The position numbers and the translations under genes are program-made. Below are positions 27,545 through 36,800 of a DNA stretch of 64,000 nucleotides, piece after piece. This DNA is from JACJWR01 sp964547485 (GTDB lineage: Bacteria > Actinomycetota > Actinomycetes > S36-B12 > UBA10799). The notes under the pieces were generated by a model that saw only the letters and a program-made list of their open reading frames with translations, had not been told where the DNA came from and did no database searches. The stretch is from assembly GCA_964547485.1 (NCBI GenBank), contig CAZJNU010000004.1:1-64000 (forward strand). The letters run 5' to 3'. Position 1 is the first letter of the stretch, and every line of letters begins with the position of its first letter.

Positions 27545-28162
27545 ATGCCCGCCGTGGCAACAACACAGGTAGTAGAGAACGCGCCGCACCCGGAGGCGCC
27601 GGTAAACCGCCCCAACATGGTCGCCATCGGCACCATGGTGTGGCTGTCCAGCGAGCTGATGTTCTTCGCGGCGCTATTCGCGATGTACTTCACCCTCCGG
27701 TCGGTCAACGCCGAGAACTGGGCCATCGAGACAGACAAACTCAACGTGCCGTTCGCGGCCGTGAACACCACGATTCTGGTGCTGAGTTCGGTGACCTGCC
27801 AGCTCGGGGTGTTCGCCGCCGAACGCGGGGACGTGAAGACCCTGCGCAAGTGGTTCATCATCACCTTCATCATGGGTGCGATCTTCGTCAGCGGCCAGCT
27901 CGTGGAGTACACCGAGCTGATCGAGAAGGGGCTGACCTGGACCACCTCCCCCTATGGTTCGGTCTTCTACCTGACCACCGGTTTCCACGCCTTGCATGTG
28001 ACCGGCGGGCTGATCGCCTTCCTCTTCGTGCTGGCGCGAACCTACGCGGCGAAGCGCTTCACCCATGAGCAGGCAACCTCGGCGGTGGTGGTCTCCTATT
28101 ACTGGCACTTCGTCGATGTTGTCTGGATCGCACTTTTCACCACGATCTACCTGATCAAATAA
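27545..28162 (+). CDS. ctaE: cytochrome c oxidase subunit III
   Basis: This 205-residue CtaE has five membrane helices with the conserved SSELMFFAALFAMYF segment, the FHALHVTGG helix, and YYWHFVDVVWI at the end, all typical of actinobacterial aa3-oxidase subunit III. ATG 27545 begins 215 bp after the divergent receiver-like gene. It precedes qcrCAB by about 70 bp and belongs to the bc1-aa3 supercomplex genes. Confidence 0.95.
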   Translation: MPAVATTQVVENAPHPEAPVNRPNMVAIGTMVWLSSELMFFAALFAMYFTLRSVNAENWAIETDKLNVPFAAVNTTILVLSSVTCQLGVFAAERGDVKTLRKWFIITFIMGAIFVSGQLVEYTELIEKGLTWTTSPYGSVFYLTTGFHALHVTGGLIAFLFVLARTYAAKRFTHEQATSAVVVSYYWHFVDVVWIALFTTIYLIK

Positions 28163-28234
28163 GGCCAGCACCGCACCGGGCCAGTAATGTATTTCTAGGC
28201 CACAGTGACCCACTCGAGTAGAACGGGGCATTAC

Positions 28235-29056
28235 GTGAGTACCGCAACGCACGGACGACGCAGCCGCTGGGCTGCCTTTGTCGCCGTACTCGTGGCGCTG
28301 GTTGCCGTCGGCGGCACCTACGCGCTGCTCAGCGCCTCGTCGAAGGCCTCAGCTGCCCCGACCGAATCGGCGACCTCAGCCCAGATCGAAGAGGGCAAGA
28401 ACCTCTTCCTGGAAGGCTGCTCCAGCTGTCACGGACTGAAGGCCGAAGGGATCGACGGCGACACGATCGAAGCTGGCGGCAACGGTGGCCCAAGCCTGAT
28501 CGGCGTCGGTGCGGCGGCAGTGCACTTCCAGGTGTCCACAGGTCGGATGCCTCTCGCTGGCCCAGAGGCACAGGCGCCCCAGAAGGCGCCCAGCTACAAC
28601 GAGGAGGAGACCGCCGCACTTGCCGCCTACATAGCCTCGCTCGCCCCGGGACCGGAGATTCCGACCGCCGAGGACCTCAAGTACGAAGGTGCCTCGATCG
28701 CAGAGGGCGGCGAACTCTTCCGCACCAACTGCACCCAGTGCCACAACTTCGCGGGCCGCGGTGGCGCGCTCAGTGACGGCGCCTACGCGCCGAGTCTGAT
28801 GGAAGCCTCTCCGCAGGTCATCTGGGAGGCGATGGCCACCGGCCCGCAGCAGATGCCGGTGTTCAGCGATCAAACCCTCACCCCTGAGAACAAGAAGTCG
28901 ATCATCAAGTACGTCACGAGCCTGCAGACCGCCTCGAACCCGGGCGGCCTGGACCTCGGCAGCCTGGGCCCCGTCACCGAGGGCTTGTTCGTCTGGATCG
29001 CCGGGCTCGGTCTGATCATCGTGGTGGCCGTCTGGATCGGAGCAAAGGTTCGATGA
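28235..29056 (+). CDS. qcrC: diheme cytochrome c subunit of the bc1 complex
   Basis: This 273-residue QcrC has an N-terminal signal-anchor helix, two class I cytochrome domains with heme sites CSSCH and CTQCH, and a C-terminal helix (GLFVWIAGLGLIIVVAVW). Fusing two heme domains in one anchored subunit is the actinobacterial solution to electron transfer from bc1 to aa3 without soluble cytochrome c. GTG 28235 is chosen over 28205 because it gives a normal basic N-terminus. It overlaps qcrA as ATGA. Confidence 0.95.
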   Translation: MSTATHGRRSRWAAFVAVLVALVAVGGTYALLSASSKASAAPTESATSAQIEEGKNLFLEGCSSCHGLKAEGIDGDTIEAGGNGGPSLIGVGAAAVHFQVSTGRMPLAGPEAQAPQKAPSYNEEETAALAAYIASLAPGPEIPTAEDLKYEGASIAEGGELFRTNCTQCHNFAGRGGALSDGAYAPSLMEASPQVIWEAMATGPQQMPVFSDQTLTPENKKSIIKYVTSLQTASNPGGLDLGSLGPVTEGLFVWIAGLGLIIVVAVWIGAKVR

Positions 29057-30114
29057 GCGAGACCTCAACGCCCCAACTGCCGGAGGGGTCCGACGACCCA
29101 GGCACGGCACTGGCTCCGCAGGGCGCCCACGACCCGAGCCTGCCGCCGCACCGGCCTCGGCGGACCGACACCGATCCGCACGCTGCAAAGCGAGTGGAGC
29201 GGCAGGTCGCCGCGATGTTCCTCGGATCGGCGCTGATGACGGTGTTGTTCGTGATCGCGTTCGTGAAGATCCCGGTGGATGCCGAGACCACGATCCCGTT
29301 CACCACCGCAACCATTAACGCCAGCAACGCCGCACTCGGTCTCACCTTCGGACTGGCGATCCTGCTGATCGGGACCGGCGCCATCCACTGGGCCAAGAAG
29401 TTGATGCCCGATCAGGAAGTCATCCAGCTACGCCACCCGCTGCGCAGCACCGACGAGGACCGCGCTGCCGCCGTTGAGGCGCTGGCGGAGGGCGGCGAAG
29501 CGTCAGGGCTCGGGGAACGCAAGATCATCCGTCGCAGCCTGCTGCTGGCGATGGGCCTCTTCCCCATCCCGATGATCGTGATGCTCCGGGACCTCGGCCC
29601 ACTTCCCGGCAACTCGCTGCGGGAGACGCTCTGGCACAAGGGCAGCCGAATCGTGATCGATCCGACGAGGTCGCCGATCAAACCCGGCGACGTCCCGATC
29701 GGCGGGATCGTCTCGGCGATGCCGGCAGACCTGCCCGAGGTGCAGGAAGCTGAAGGCGACCTCAACGAGCGTGCCAAGTCCGTCATCATCCTGGTGCGGA
29801 TGAGCCCCGAGGACATCATCTCCCAGCAGGGCGGGACCCCCGCGGAACCCTGGGACTACCAGGGCGTGATGGCCTTCAGCAAGATCTGCACCCACGTCGG
29901 ATGTCCGATCAACCTGTACGAGCAGCGCACCCACCACATGCTCTGCCCATGTCACCAGTCAACCTTCGACCTGGCGGATTCAGCCAACGTAGTCTTCGGG
30001 CCGGCCGCACGGCGCCTGCCCCAGTTGCCGATCACGGTAGATGCGGAAGGATTCCTGATAGCGAGGGATGGCTTCGCCGAACCGGTAGGCCCTAGTTTCT
30101 GGGAGCGTGGATGA
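29053..30114 (+). CDS. qcrA: Rieske iron-sulfur subunit of the bc1 complex
   Basis: This 353-residue QcrA has an N-terminal cytoplasmic extension of about 45 residues and three membrane helices. A long loop precedes the C-terminal Rieske domain with cluster ligands in CTHVGCPIN and CPCHQSTFD. The extra helices and extension are typical of actinobacteria. It is coupled on both sides by ATGA. Confidence 0.95.
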   Translation: MSETSTPQLPEGSDDPGTALAPQGAHDPSLPPHRPRRTDTDPHAAKRVERQVAAMFLGSALMTVLFVIAFVKIPVDAETTIPFTTATINASNAALGLTFGLAILLIGTGAIHWAKKLMPDQEVIQLRHPLRSTDEDRAAAVEALAEGGEASGLGERKIIRRSLLLAMGLFPIPMIVMLRDLGPLPGNSLRETLWHKGSRIVIDPTRSPIKPGDVPIGGIVSAMPADLPEVQEAEGDLNERAKSVIILVRMSPEDIISQQGGTPAEPWDYQGVMAFSKICTHVGCPINLYEQRTHHMLCPCHQSTFDLADSANVVFGPAARRLPQLPITVDAEGFLIARDGFAEPVGPSFWERG

Positions 30115-31805
30115 GCGCGACAGCAAAAGCAGCAGGGGGCGCGGCTAACTTCGTCGATGAGCGGTTCACCTCGTCGAACTTCATCAAGCGGAGCGTCAAC
30201 AAGGTCTTCCCTGACCACTGGTCGTTCATGCTGGGTGAGATCGCCCTCTACTCGTTCATCATCATCTTGCTGTCCGGGGTGTTCCTTACCCTGTTCTTCA
30301 AGCCGAGCATGGTCGAGGTCGTCTACGACGGCTCCTACGTGCCCCTCAAGGGCATCAAGATGACCGAGGCCTACGCGTCCACGCTGGACATCTCCTTCGA
30401 TATCCGTGGCGGCCTGCTGATGCGGCAGATCCACCACTGGGCGGCGCTGTTCTTCGTCGCGGCGGTCTCCGTGCACCTGCTGCGGGTGTTCTTCACCGGC
30501 GCCTTCCGCAAGCCGCGGGAACTCAACTGGATGATCGGTGTCGGACTGCTCACGATGGCGCTCGGCGCCGGTTTCGCGGGCTACTCCCTCCCCGACGACC
30601 TGCTCTCAGGTACCGGGCTGCGGATCGCCGAGGGAATCATGTTGTCGATCCCGCTGGTCGGCACCTACCTGGTGTTCTTCCTGTTCGGCGGGCAGTTCCC
30701 CGGCACGGACTTCATCCCACGCCTGTATTCGATCCACATCCTGCTACTTCCTGGGATCATCCTGGCGCTGGTCACCGCGCACCTGATGATGGTCTGGTAC
30801 CAGAAGCACACCCAGTTCCCCGGCCCGGGCCGCACCAACGACAATGTCGTCGGCTACAAGGTGCTCCCGATCTACGCAGCCAAGGCTGGCGGATTCTTCT
30901 TCGCGGTGTTCGGCATCACCACGCTGATCTCGGCGCTGGTGACCATCAACCCGATCTGGATGTACGGTCCCTACACCCCCGACCAGGTGACGGCTGGCTC
31001 CCAGCCCGACTGGTACATCGGTTGGCTTGAGGGCGCCCTACGAATGATGCCGAACGTCGAATGGAATCTGTTCGGCTACACCATCAGCCTGAATATTCTG
31101 GTGCCCTCGGTGATTGTGCCGGGCATCGTCTTCACCTTGATGGCGCTCTATCCGAAGATAGAACACTGGCTGACCGGCGATGAGAACTACCACAACCTCG
31201 CCGAACGGCCGCGCAATGCGCCAACCCGGACAGCACTGGGTGCGATGGCCGTGTCTTGGTACGTGCTGCTGTGGATCGGCGGCGGAAACGACCTGATCGC
31301 CAGGTTCTTCGACATGTCGATCAACAGCATCACCTGGTTCCTGCGGTTCGCCATCTTTATCGTGCCACCGATCGTGTTCGTCATCACCAAGCGGATCTGC
31401 CTATCGCTGCAGCGTCGTGACCGTGACAAACTGCTGCACGGTCGCGAAACCGGCAACATCATGCGGCTCCCCCACGGCGAGTTCATCGAGATCCACGCGC
31501 CGCTGTCGATCGAGGAGAAGGCCACCATCCTGGCGAAGCCGGATGTCAGGCCACTGGAGTTGCCCGCGGCCGAGGACGAGAACGGCGTTCGCAACAAAGA
31601 GGCTCGAAAGCAGCGGCGCCAGGCCCGGATGTCGAAGTGGTTCTACGGTGACAATGTGCCCCTGCCCAGCCCCGAGGAGCTGGCCGAGGCTGAGGCTCAC
31701 CTGAACCACGAGATTGACGAGACCGCAGCTGTGGTCGCCGAGCACGAGGGTCTGACCATGACCAACGAGGGCACCACGCTGGTCCGGCACAACACGCCGG
31801 AGTAG
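30111..31805 (+). CDS. qcrB: cytochrome b subunit of the bc1 complex
   Basis: This 564-residue QcrB has the b-type core with His-bearing helices (QIHHWAALFFVAAVSVHLLR, and SIHILLLPGIILALVTAHL with further His), the quinol-site PDWYIGWLEG segment, and a long C-terminal cytoplasmic tail of about 130 residues seen in actinobacterial QcrB. It ends the ctaE-qcrCAB cluster, and a 9-bp hairpin follows directly. Confidence 0.95.
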   Translation: MSATAKAAGGAANFVDERFTSSNFIKRSVNKVFPDHWSFMLGEIALYSFIIILLSGVFLTLFFKPSMVEVVYDGSYVPLKGIKMTEAYASTLDISFDIRGGLLMRQIHHWAALFFVAAVSVHLLRVFFTGAFRKPRELNWMIGVGLLTMALGAGFAGYSLPDDLLSGTGLRIAEGIMLSIPLVGTYLVFFLFGGQFPGTDFIPRLYSIHILLLPGIILALVTAHLMMVWYQKHTQFPGPGRTNDNVVGYKVLPIYAAKAGGFFFAVFGITTLISALVTINPIWMYGPYTPDQVTAGSQPDWYIGWLEGALRMMPNVEWNLFGYTISLNILVPSVIVPGIVFTLMALYPKIEHWLTGDENYHNLAERPRNAPTRTALGAMAVSWYVLLWIGGGNDLIARFFDMSINSITWFLRFAIFIVPPIVFVITKRICLSLQRRDRDKLLHGRETGNIMRLPHGEFIEIHAPLSIEEKATILAKPDVRPLELPAAEDENGVRNKEARKQRRQARMSKWFYGDNVPLPSPEELAEAEAHLNHEIDETAAVVAEHEGLTMTNEGTTLVRHNTPE

Positions 31806-31811
31806 ATCCGC

Positions 31812-31838
31812 CTGAACGACGGGCGACCTGTCGTTCAG
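31812..31838 (+). terminator. hairpin terminator of the qcr operon
   Basis: CTGAACGAC (31812-31820) and GTCGTTCAG (31830-31838) form a perfect 9-bp stem with a 9-nt loop, 6 bp after the qcrB stop. T-containing sequence (TGTTGTT) follows. It also separates the respiratory operon from the convergent accessory gene. Confidence 0.65.
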
Positions 31839-31848
31839 TGTTGTTCAG

Positions 31849-33659
31849 TCACCGCGACGAACGGCTCATCGCAGCCAGGCGTTGTTCCATCGTCCGCACA
31901 TAGGCTGCGAGGCTGAGGATGCGGTCGACGCCGGTGATCTCGATCTGCCTCGGGCCCAGCGATTCTCCCCAGGGCCACGACTCCACGAGTGCACAGATTT
32001 TCCTATGGTCGATCCAGCCGCCGAGAATCGGCGTGGTCGTCAGCGTCTGGGCCTCGTCCTGATACCTTTCGCGGGAGTTTCGCATGTGCCACCAGGCATC
32101 CGACGACTGCCGGGCCCGACGGGTGCGCAGCCGAATCTCGTCGGGCACGCGGCCCTCCCCAAGGAGCCGGGCGTATCCCCTACTGCCCGGGCCTCGCAGC
32201 CACTCCGACGGTTCGATCGCAGCTGCCGCTTCCAGCACGCGGGTCGCGGCAAATGGATCCGCGACGAGTAGCCCGCCGAGTCCTGCCGGCGAGAGCGCGG
32301 CCGGGTAGGAGGCGACCCGATTCAAAGTCCTGGCCAGCCATTCTTCCCTCGGTGCCGGACGATCATCGGCAGCCTGGCCCACTGGCGCGACCGGTATGCC
32401 CAGCAGGGCCGCGTAGTCCCCACCGGGGCGGTTCCTCAGCCGACTATGGCGGGCCCTGGACACCTCGGTCCGCAGTATTCGAGGCCACGACTCGCCGCCG
32501 CGGTGCAGATTCGTGGCGGCCCGGTAGACCCCAGGCAGCGACCCGCGGCGAAGCTCATACCCCAAGGCATAACCGTGGCCATGGGAGAAGGTGTAGTTTC
32601 CCATCTGCCCGCCGTACAGCATCCTCGCCCCTTGCTGGCGGGCGCACTCGTTTATCTTCTCCATCCAGACGGCATTGGCAGGATTCAGTGTGGGCCAGAA
32701 CGACTTCGCGGCAGCAGCTGCGGCCGCGTCCAGTGCCAGTTGTCCATCCTCGTTGACCACGCGTGAGACGATCACCGTGTCCGGATAGGCACGCGCCATT
32801 GCCATCGCGACCTCGCTGTCGTCTGGGTCCCAGATACCCTCGGTCCGACATGGCGCCTCCGGCACTGGTGCGTGGACCAAGGCGTGCACCGGATTGTTGG
32901 CGTCTGTGAGCCTCGCGAGGGAGGCCACCACAAAAGTGGAGTCCAGCCCCCTGACATCTGCGCGACCAGGGTGCCGCTGCGAGGCAACGAATCGGACAGG
33001 ACCGAATCGATACTCTGTCGAAATCGGCTGATCGCTCGATCGCCTCTGAGAGTGGGAGGATCAAGGGTGTCGGGTGTCAGCCAGTCAACCTCCTGGGTGC
33101 CCAGGTCATCGCGCCAACACAACGTGCTGCCCGGCGGCAAACGACTGATGCCCGTGAAAGGTGTCCGTCTGGCATCAACTGTCATCGCCGCCTGCGACCG
33201 GACAAAGTCCTTATCCAGCTCGCGTGGTGTCGGCGCCCCCGACACCAGCGCACCCGGATTTGTCGCCACCAGCAGTTGTAGCTCCGGGACCTCCCGCTGG
33301 GTGTAAAACAGACCCGACTGCAGCATTGTCGATGCCGCCGCCAGCGTGACTCCGTCTTCTCGGCGCAGCACCAGAGCCCAGGGCACATCCGGGGTACCGC
33401 AGGTCCGCGGGTCGCCCCCGCGTCGCAGCAGTCTCGCCACACGCTCTGCTTCACTCACGTCCAGGGGGCCGAATACCGCCGCCGATCCGGCAAGGATGCT
33501 GCGCCAGTTCCCGCTCGGTATCAGTACGCCAGGAAAGCCAGCAGACGACAGCACACAGTCCTGCGGCACCGGCAAGTCGCGAGCCGGACCCACGCCACCT
33601 TCCGCCACGCTCAACGAACCTGCAGCAACGCTAGGAACCCAAATCAGGATTCGGGCCAT
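31849..33659 (-). pseudogene. asparagine-synthase-like (lasso-cyclase-like) gene, frameshifted at the PP-loop
   Basis: Two adjacent frames together make one asparagine-synthase-related protein of about 600 residues. The N-terminal half reads from 33659 to the segment VAQMSGG, then goes out of frame. The C-terminal half resumes, one frame over, at a point reading LDSTFVVASLARL, completing the SGGLDS ATP-binding motif. The break is in a run of five C on the plus strand (32947-32951), consistent with one missing base. The N-terminal domain lacks the Cys2 needed for glutamine hydrolysis, as in RiPP macrocyclases. The C-terminal half keeps PDDSEVAMAMA and GGQMGNYTFS. It is either a recent pseudogene, an assembly error or a programmed shift. 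It overlaps the short ORF by 29 bp. Confidence 0.75.
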
Positions 33660-33843
33660 CTGACAAATAGCCCGCACCCAACTGCCCTGAGGCAACATCG
33701 TTCAGAGCTACCAGCAGAGGCTTGGTCCAGACCGCGCGCCCACCCAACTGTCGCGCTGCAGCACTGTCAACACCTGGACCCCCCGCACACGGTCCCACCG
33801 AACCCGTCACAACGACAACGCCCTCCCCAGCAACCATCCTCAT
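33631..33843 (-). CDS. short ORF, possible RiPP (lasso-like) precursor peptide
   Basis: The frame encodes 70 residues; ATG 33843 overlaps the stop of the giant surface-protein gene as ATGA. The first 35 residues are low complexity. The last part, VWTKPLLVALNDVASGQ then LGAGYLSDGPNPDLGS, resembles RiPP precursors of the W/Y-x-x-P-x-L type with a Gly-rich core. An internal TTG near residue 32 would give a more usual 39-residue precursor. The next gene is asparagine-synthase-like, the class that closes lasso rings. No protease or PqqD-like partner is seen, so this is a hypothesis. A non-functional frame is the alternative. Confidence 0.4.
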   Translation of the reverse strand: MRMVAGEGVVVVTGSVGPCAGGPGVDSAAARQLGGRAVWTKPLLVALNDVASGQLGAGYLSDGPNPDLGS

Positions 33844-36800
33844 CGCCCTTTAACGACCGGCTTCGGCTTAACGATCGGCTTCGGCTTAACGGCCGGCTTC
33901 GGCTTGACGATCGGCTTCGCCATCAGACCCGACTGATCCGGCGCGCCGACTGTGCGAGAAATCCCGCCCGAAATGGGCCGGAACGCCTGCATCGTGGCGC
34001 TCCCCCTCGAGATGGGTAAGGTGTTGCTCCACATCCCCCACCCGCTTCCCATCGTGGGGTTGAGCACGCCTGCGGTAAGAACGGAGTTTCTGGCCGCCAC
34101 CCTCCACGAGTAGGGGGTCGCATACAATACAGAACCGATCCCTCGGCCACACTGCGGCGCTATCGCGTAGGCGGGAATCCCCTTACCTGGGCATCCGGAA
34201 TCGGCATAGGTGGCAAACGGCACCGAAAGCGAGTTCGCCGGCCAATACCGTGCAAAAAGGCCCCACGGCAACGCCGCCGGCAGGGTGCCCAACCTCGCAG
34301 GCGTGTTGTAGTGCATCGTGAAGTACTGCACCGTGGACCCACCATCATTAGGCGCCGTCCAACTCATGGTGTCCGCCCCGGCCGCGGCCGTGTACGACAA
34401 CACCGGCGCACACGGCACCGTCGCCGCCAGGGTGAGGATGGGAGCGTAGGCACCCGTTTCCCAAACGACAGGGTTCTTGAGCTCAACCGGGTGGCTGTCG
34501 CACGGTGCGGTGAGTTGCACCTGGTAGGTGGCATTCGGCTCGATGGACCCCGCATCCCAGTTCCCGTTGACGTCCGTGGTCCCAGTCTTGTACGTGAATG
34601 GACCGCCATCCTTCGACACGGCTACAGCCACACCGTCATAGTTCTCGCCGAAACCGTCCGAGTTGACATGGATCGACATCGTCGCCCAGGGCGTCCACTG
34701 CGGATACAGACTCAGCGCGGCCGCTGTGGCATAGGTGGTGTTCGCCGTCCCCGGACCATACGGTGTCCCCGCCACACCGGTGGGATCCGTCGTCCAATTC
34801 GCGAACGTGAACCCAGGCCGGGTCAACACGGGCGCAGTACCGGTATTTCCCAGGACCGTGTACGCCGCACCACCAGTGGTGTAGGACCCCGCCGCCGGCG
34901 GATTACCCGCAGTCGCCGTGCCCTGGTTGTACGTAATCGCATACGACGCATTCGCCGTCCACTGCGCGAACAGGTTCAGATCCACCGAGGTCGCATAGGT
35001 GCTGCCAACACCGTAGGCGGTGCCTGAGCCGTCCGCCGTCGTGTTCCAGCCGGTGAAGTTGTAGCCGGGGCGGACCAAAGTTCCGTGACCGACGATCGTG
35101 TAAGCGCTCCCGCCGGAAATGTATGTACCCGGCGGCGGCACGGCCCCGGAGCCACCTGTCCCCGCCTGATAAGTGATCGAGTAGGAATTCGCCGTCCACT
35201 GCGGATACAGACTCAGCGCAGCCGCTGTGGCATAGGTGGTGTTCGCCGTCCCCGGACCGTACGCCGTCCCCGCCACACCAGTGGGATCCGTCGTCCAATT
35301 CGCGAACGTGTACCCCGGCCGGGCCAGCACCGGCACAGTACCGGTATTGCCCAGCACCGTGTACGCCGCACCACCATCGGTATAGGACCCCGCCGCCGGC
35401 GGATTTCCCGTCACCCCAGGAGACGAACCCACATTGTACGTGATCGCATACGACGCATTCGCCGTCCACTGCGGATACAGACTCAGCCCAGCCGCCGTTG
35501 CATACGTCGGATTAGCGGTCCCCGGACCATACGGTGTCCCCGCCACACCACTGGGATCCGTCGTCCAATTCGCAAACGTGAACCCAGGCCGGGTCAGCAC
35601 CGGCGCAGTACCGGTATTGCCCAGGACCGTGTACGCCGCACCACCATCGGTATAGGACCCCGCCGCCGGCGGATTACCCGCAGTCGCCGTGCCCTGGTTG
35701 TACGTGATCGCATACGACGCATTGGCCGTCCATCGTGCATACAGCGCCAAGTTCGCCAACCCGCTATAGATCGGATTCAGCGTGAGCGGACCGTATGCCG
35801 TGCCGCTGCCGTTCGCTGCCGTGTTCCAGCCCGTGAACGTGAAGCCGGCCCTTGCCAAGACTGGCGCACCGGTATTGCCCACGACTGTGTACGGGGCTCC
35901 ATCTGTGGTGAACGAGCCATTGGACGGCACGTTCCCCGAGTCCGCACTATTGGGCAGATAGGAAATCACATACGTGTCGGCGGTCCACTGCGGATACAGC
36001 GATAGCGCCAACGCCGTGCTGTAGCTCGTGTTCGCCGTCCCGGGACCGTAAGGAGTTCCCCCGATCCCGGAAGGCGACGTCGTCCAATTCGCAAACGTGT
36101 ACCCGGGCCTGGACAGCGCCGCTGGCGTTCCCGTGTTGCCCACCACCGTGTACGCGGCACCACCATCGAGATAAGAGCCCGCGGCCGGCACATCACCCGC
36201 TGTCGCCGTGCCCTGGTTGTACGTGATCGCATACGACGGATTCGGCGCCCACTGGGCGTACAGCGTCAGATCCGCCGTGCTGCTATAAGTGAGGTTGGCG
36301 GTCCCCGGGCCATATGGAGTGCCGCTGCCGTCCTGGAGACTATTCCAGCCCCCGAACGTGTATCCGGGTCGTGTCAGCGCAGGACTACCCGTGTTTCCTA
36401 GCACGGTGTAGGCGCTACCCCCAGAGGTGTAGCCACCGTTCGGCGGTACACCGCCAGCCGTGGCCCCGTTCCCGTTGTAGGAGATCACATAGGTAGTTGG
36501 AACCCATTGCGCGTAGAGGGTCTGGTCTGCGGTTGGCACGTAGGTCGCACCGGGAACCAATGGCACCCCGAGACCGCTGACCATGGTGTTCCAGCCGGTG
36601 AACACGTACCCCGTGCGAGTGAGCGTCCCAGTGTTGTCGACCACGACATACGGCGAATTCCCGGAGGTGTAGGTACCGACCCCCGGAACACTCCCGCCCG
36701 TGCTGCCATTGCCGTTGTACGTCAGGTTGTAGGTGACCGGGGACCACTGGGCATAGAGAGTGGTGTTGGCGCTGGTGGTGTAGGAAGACGCTGCCGGGTA

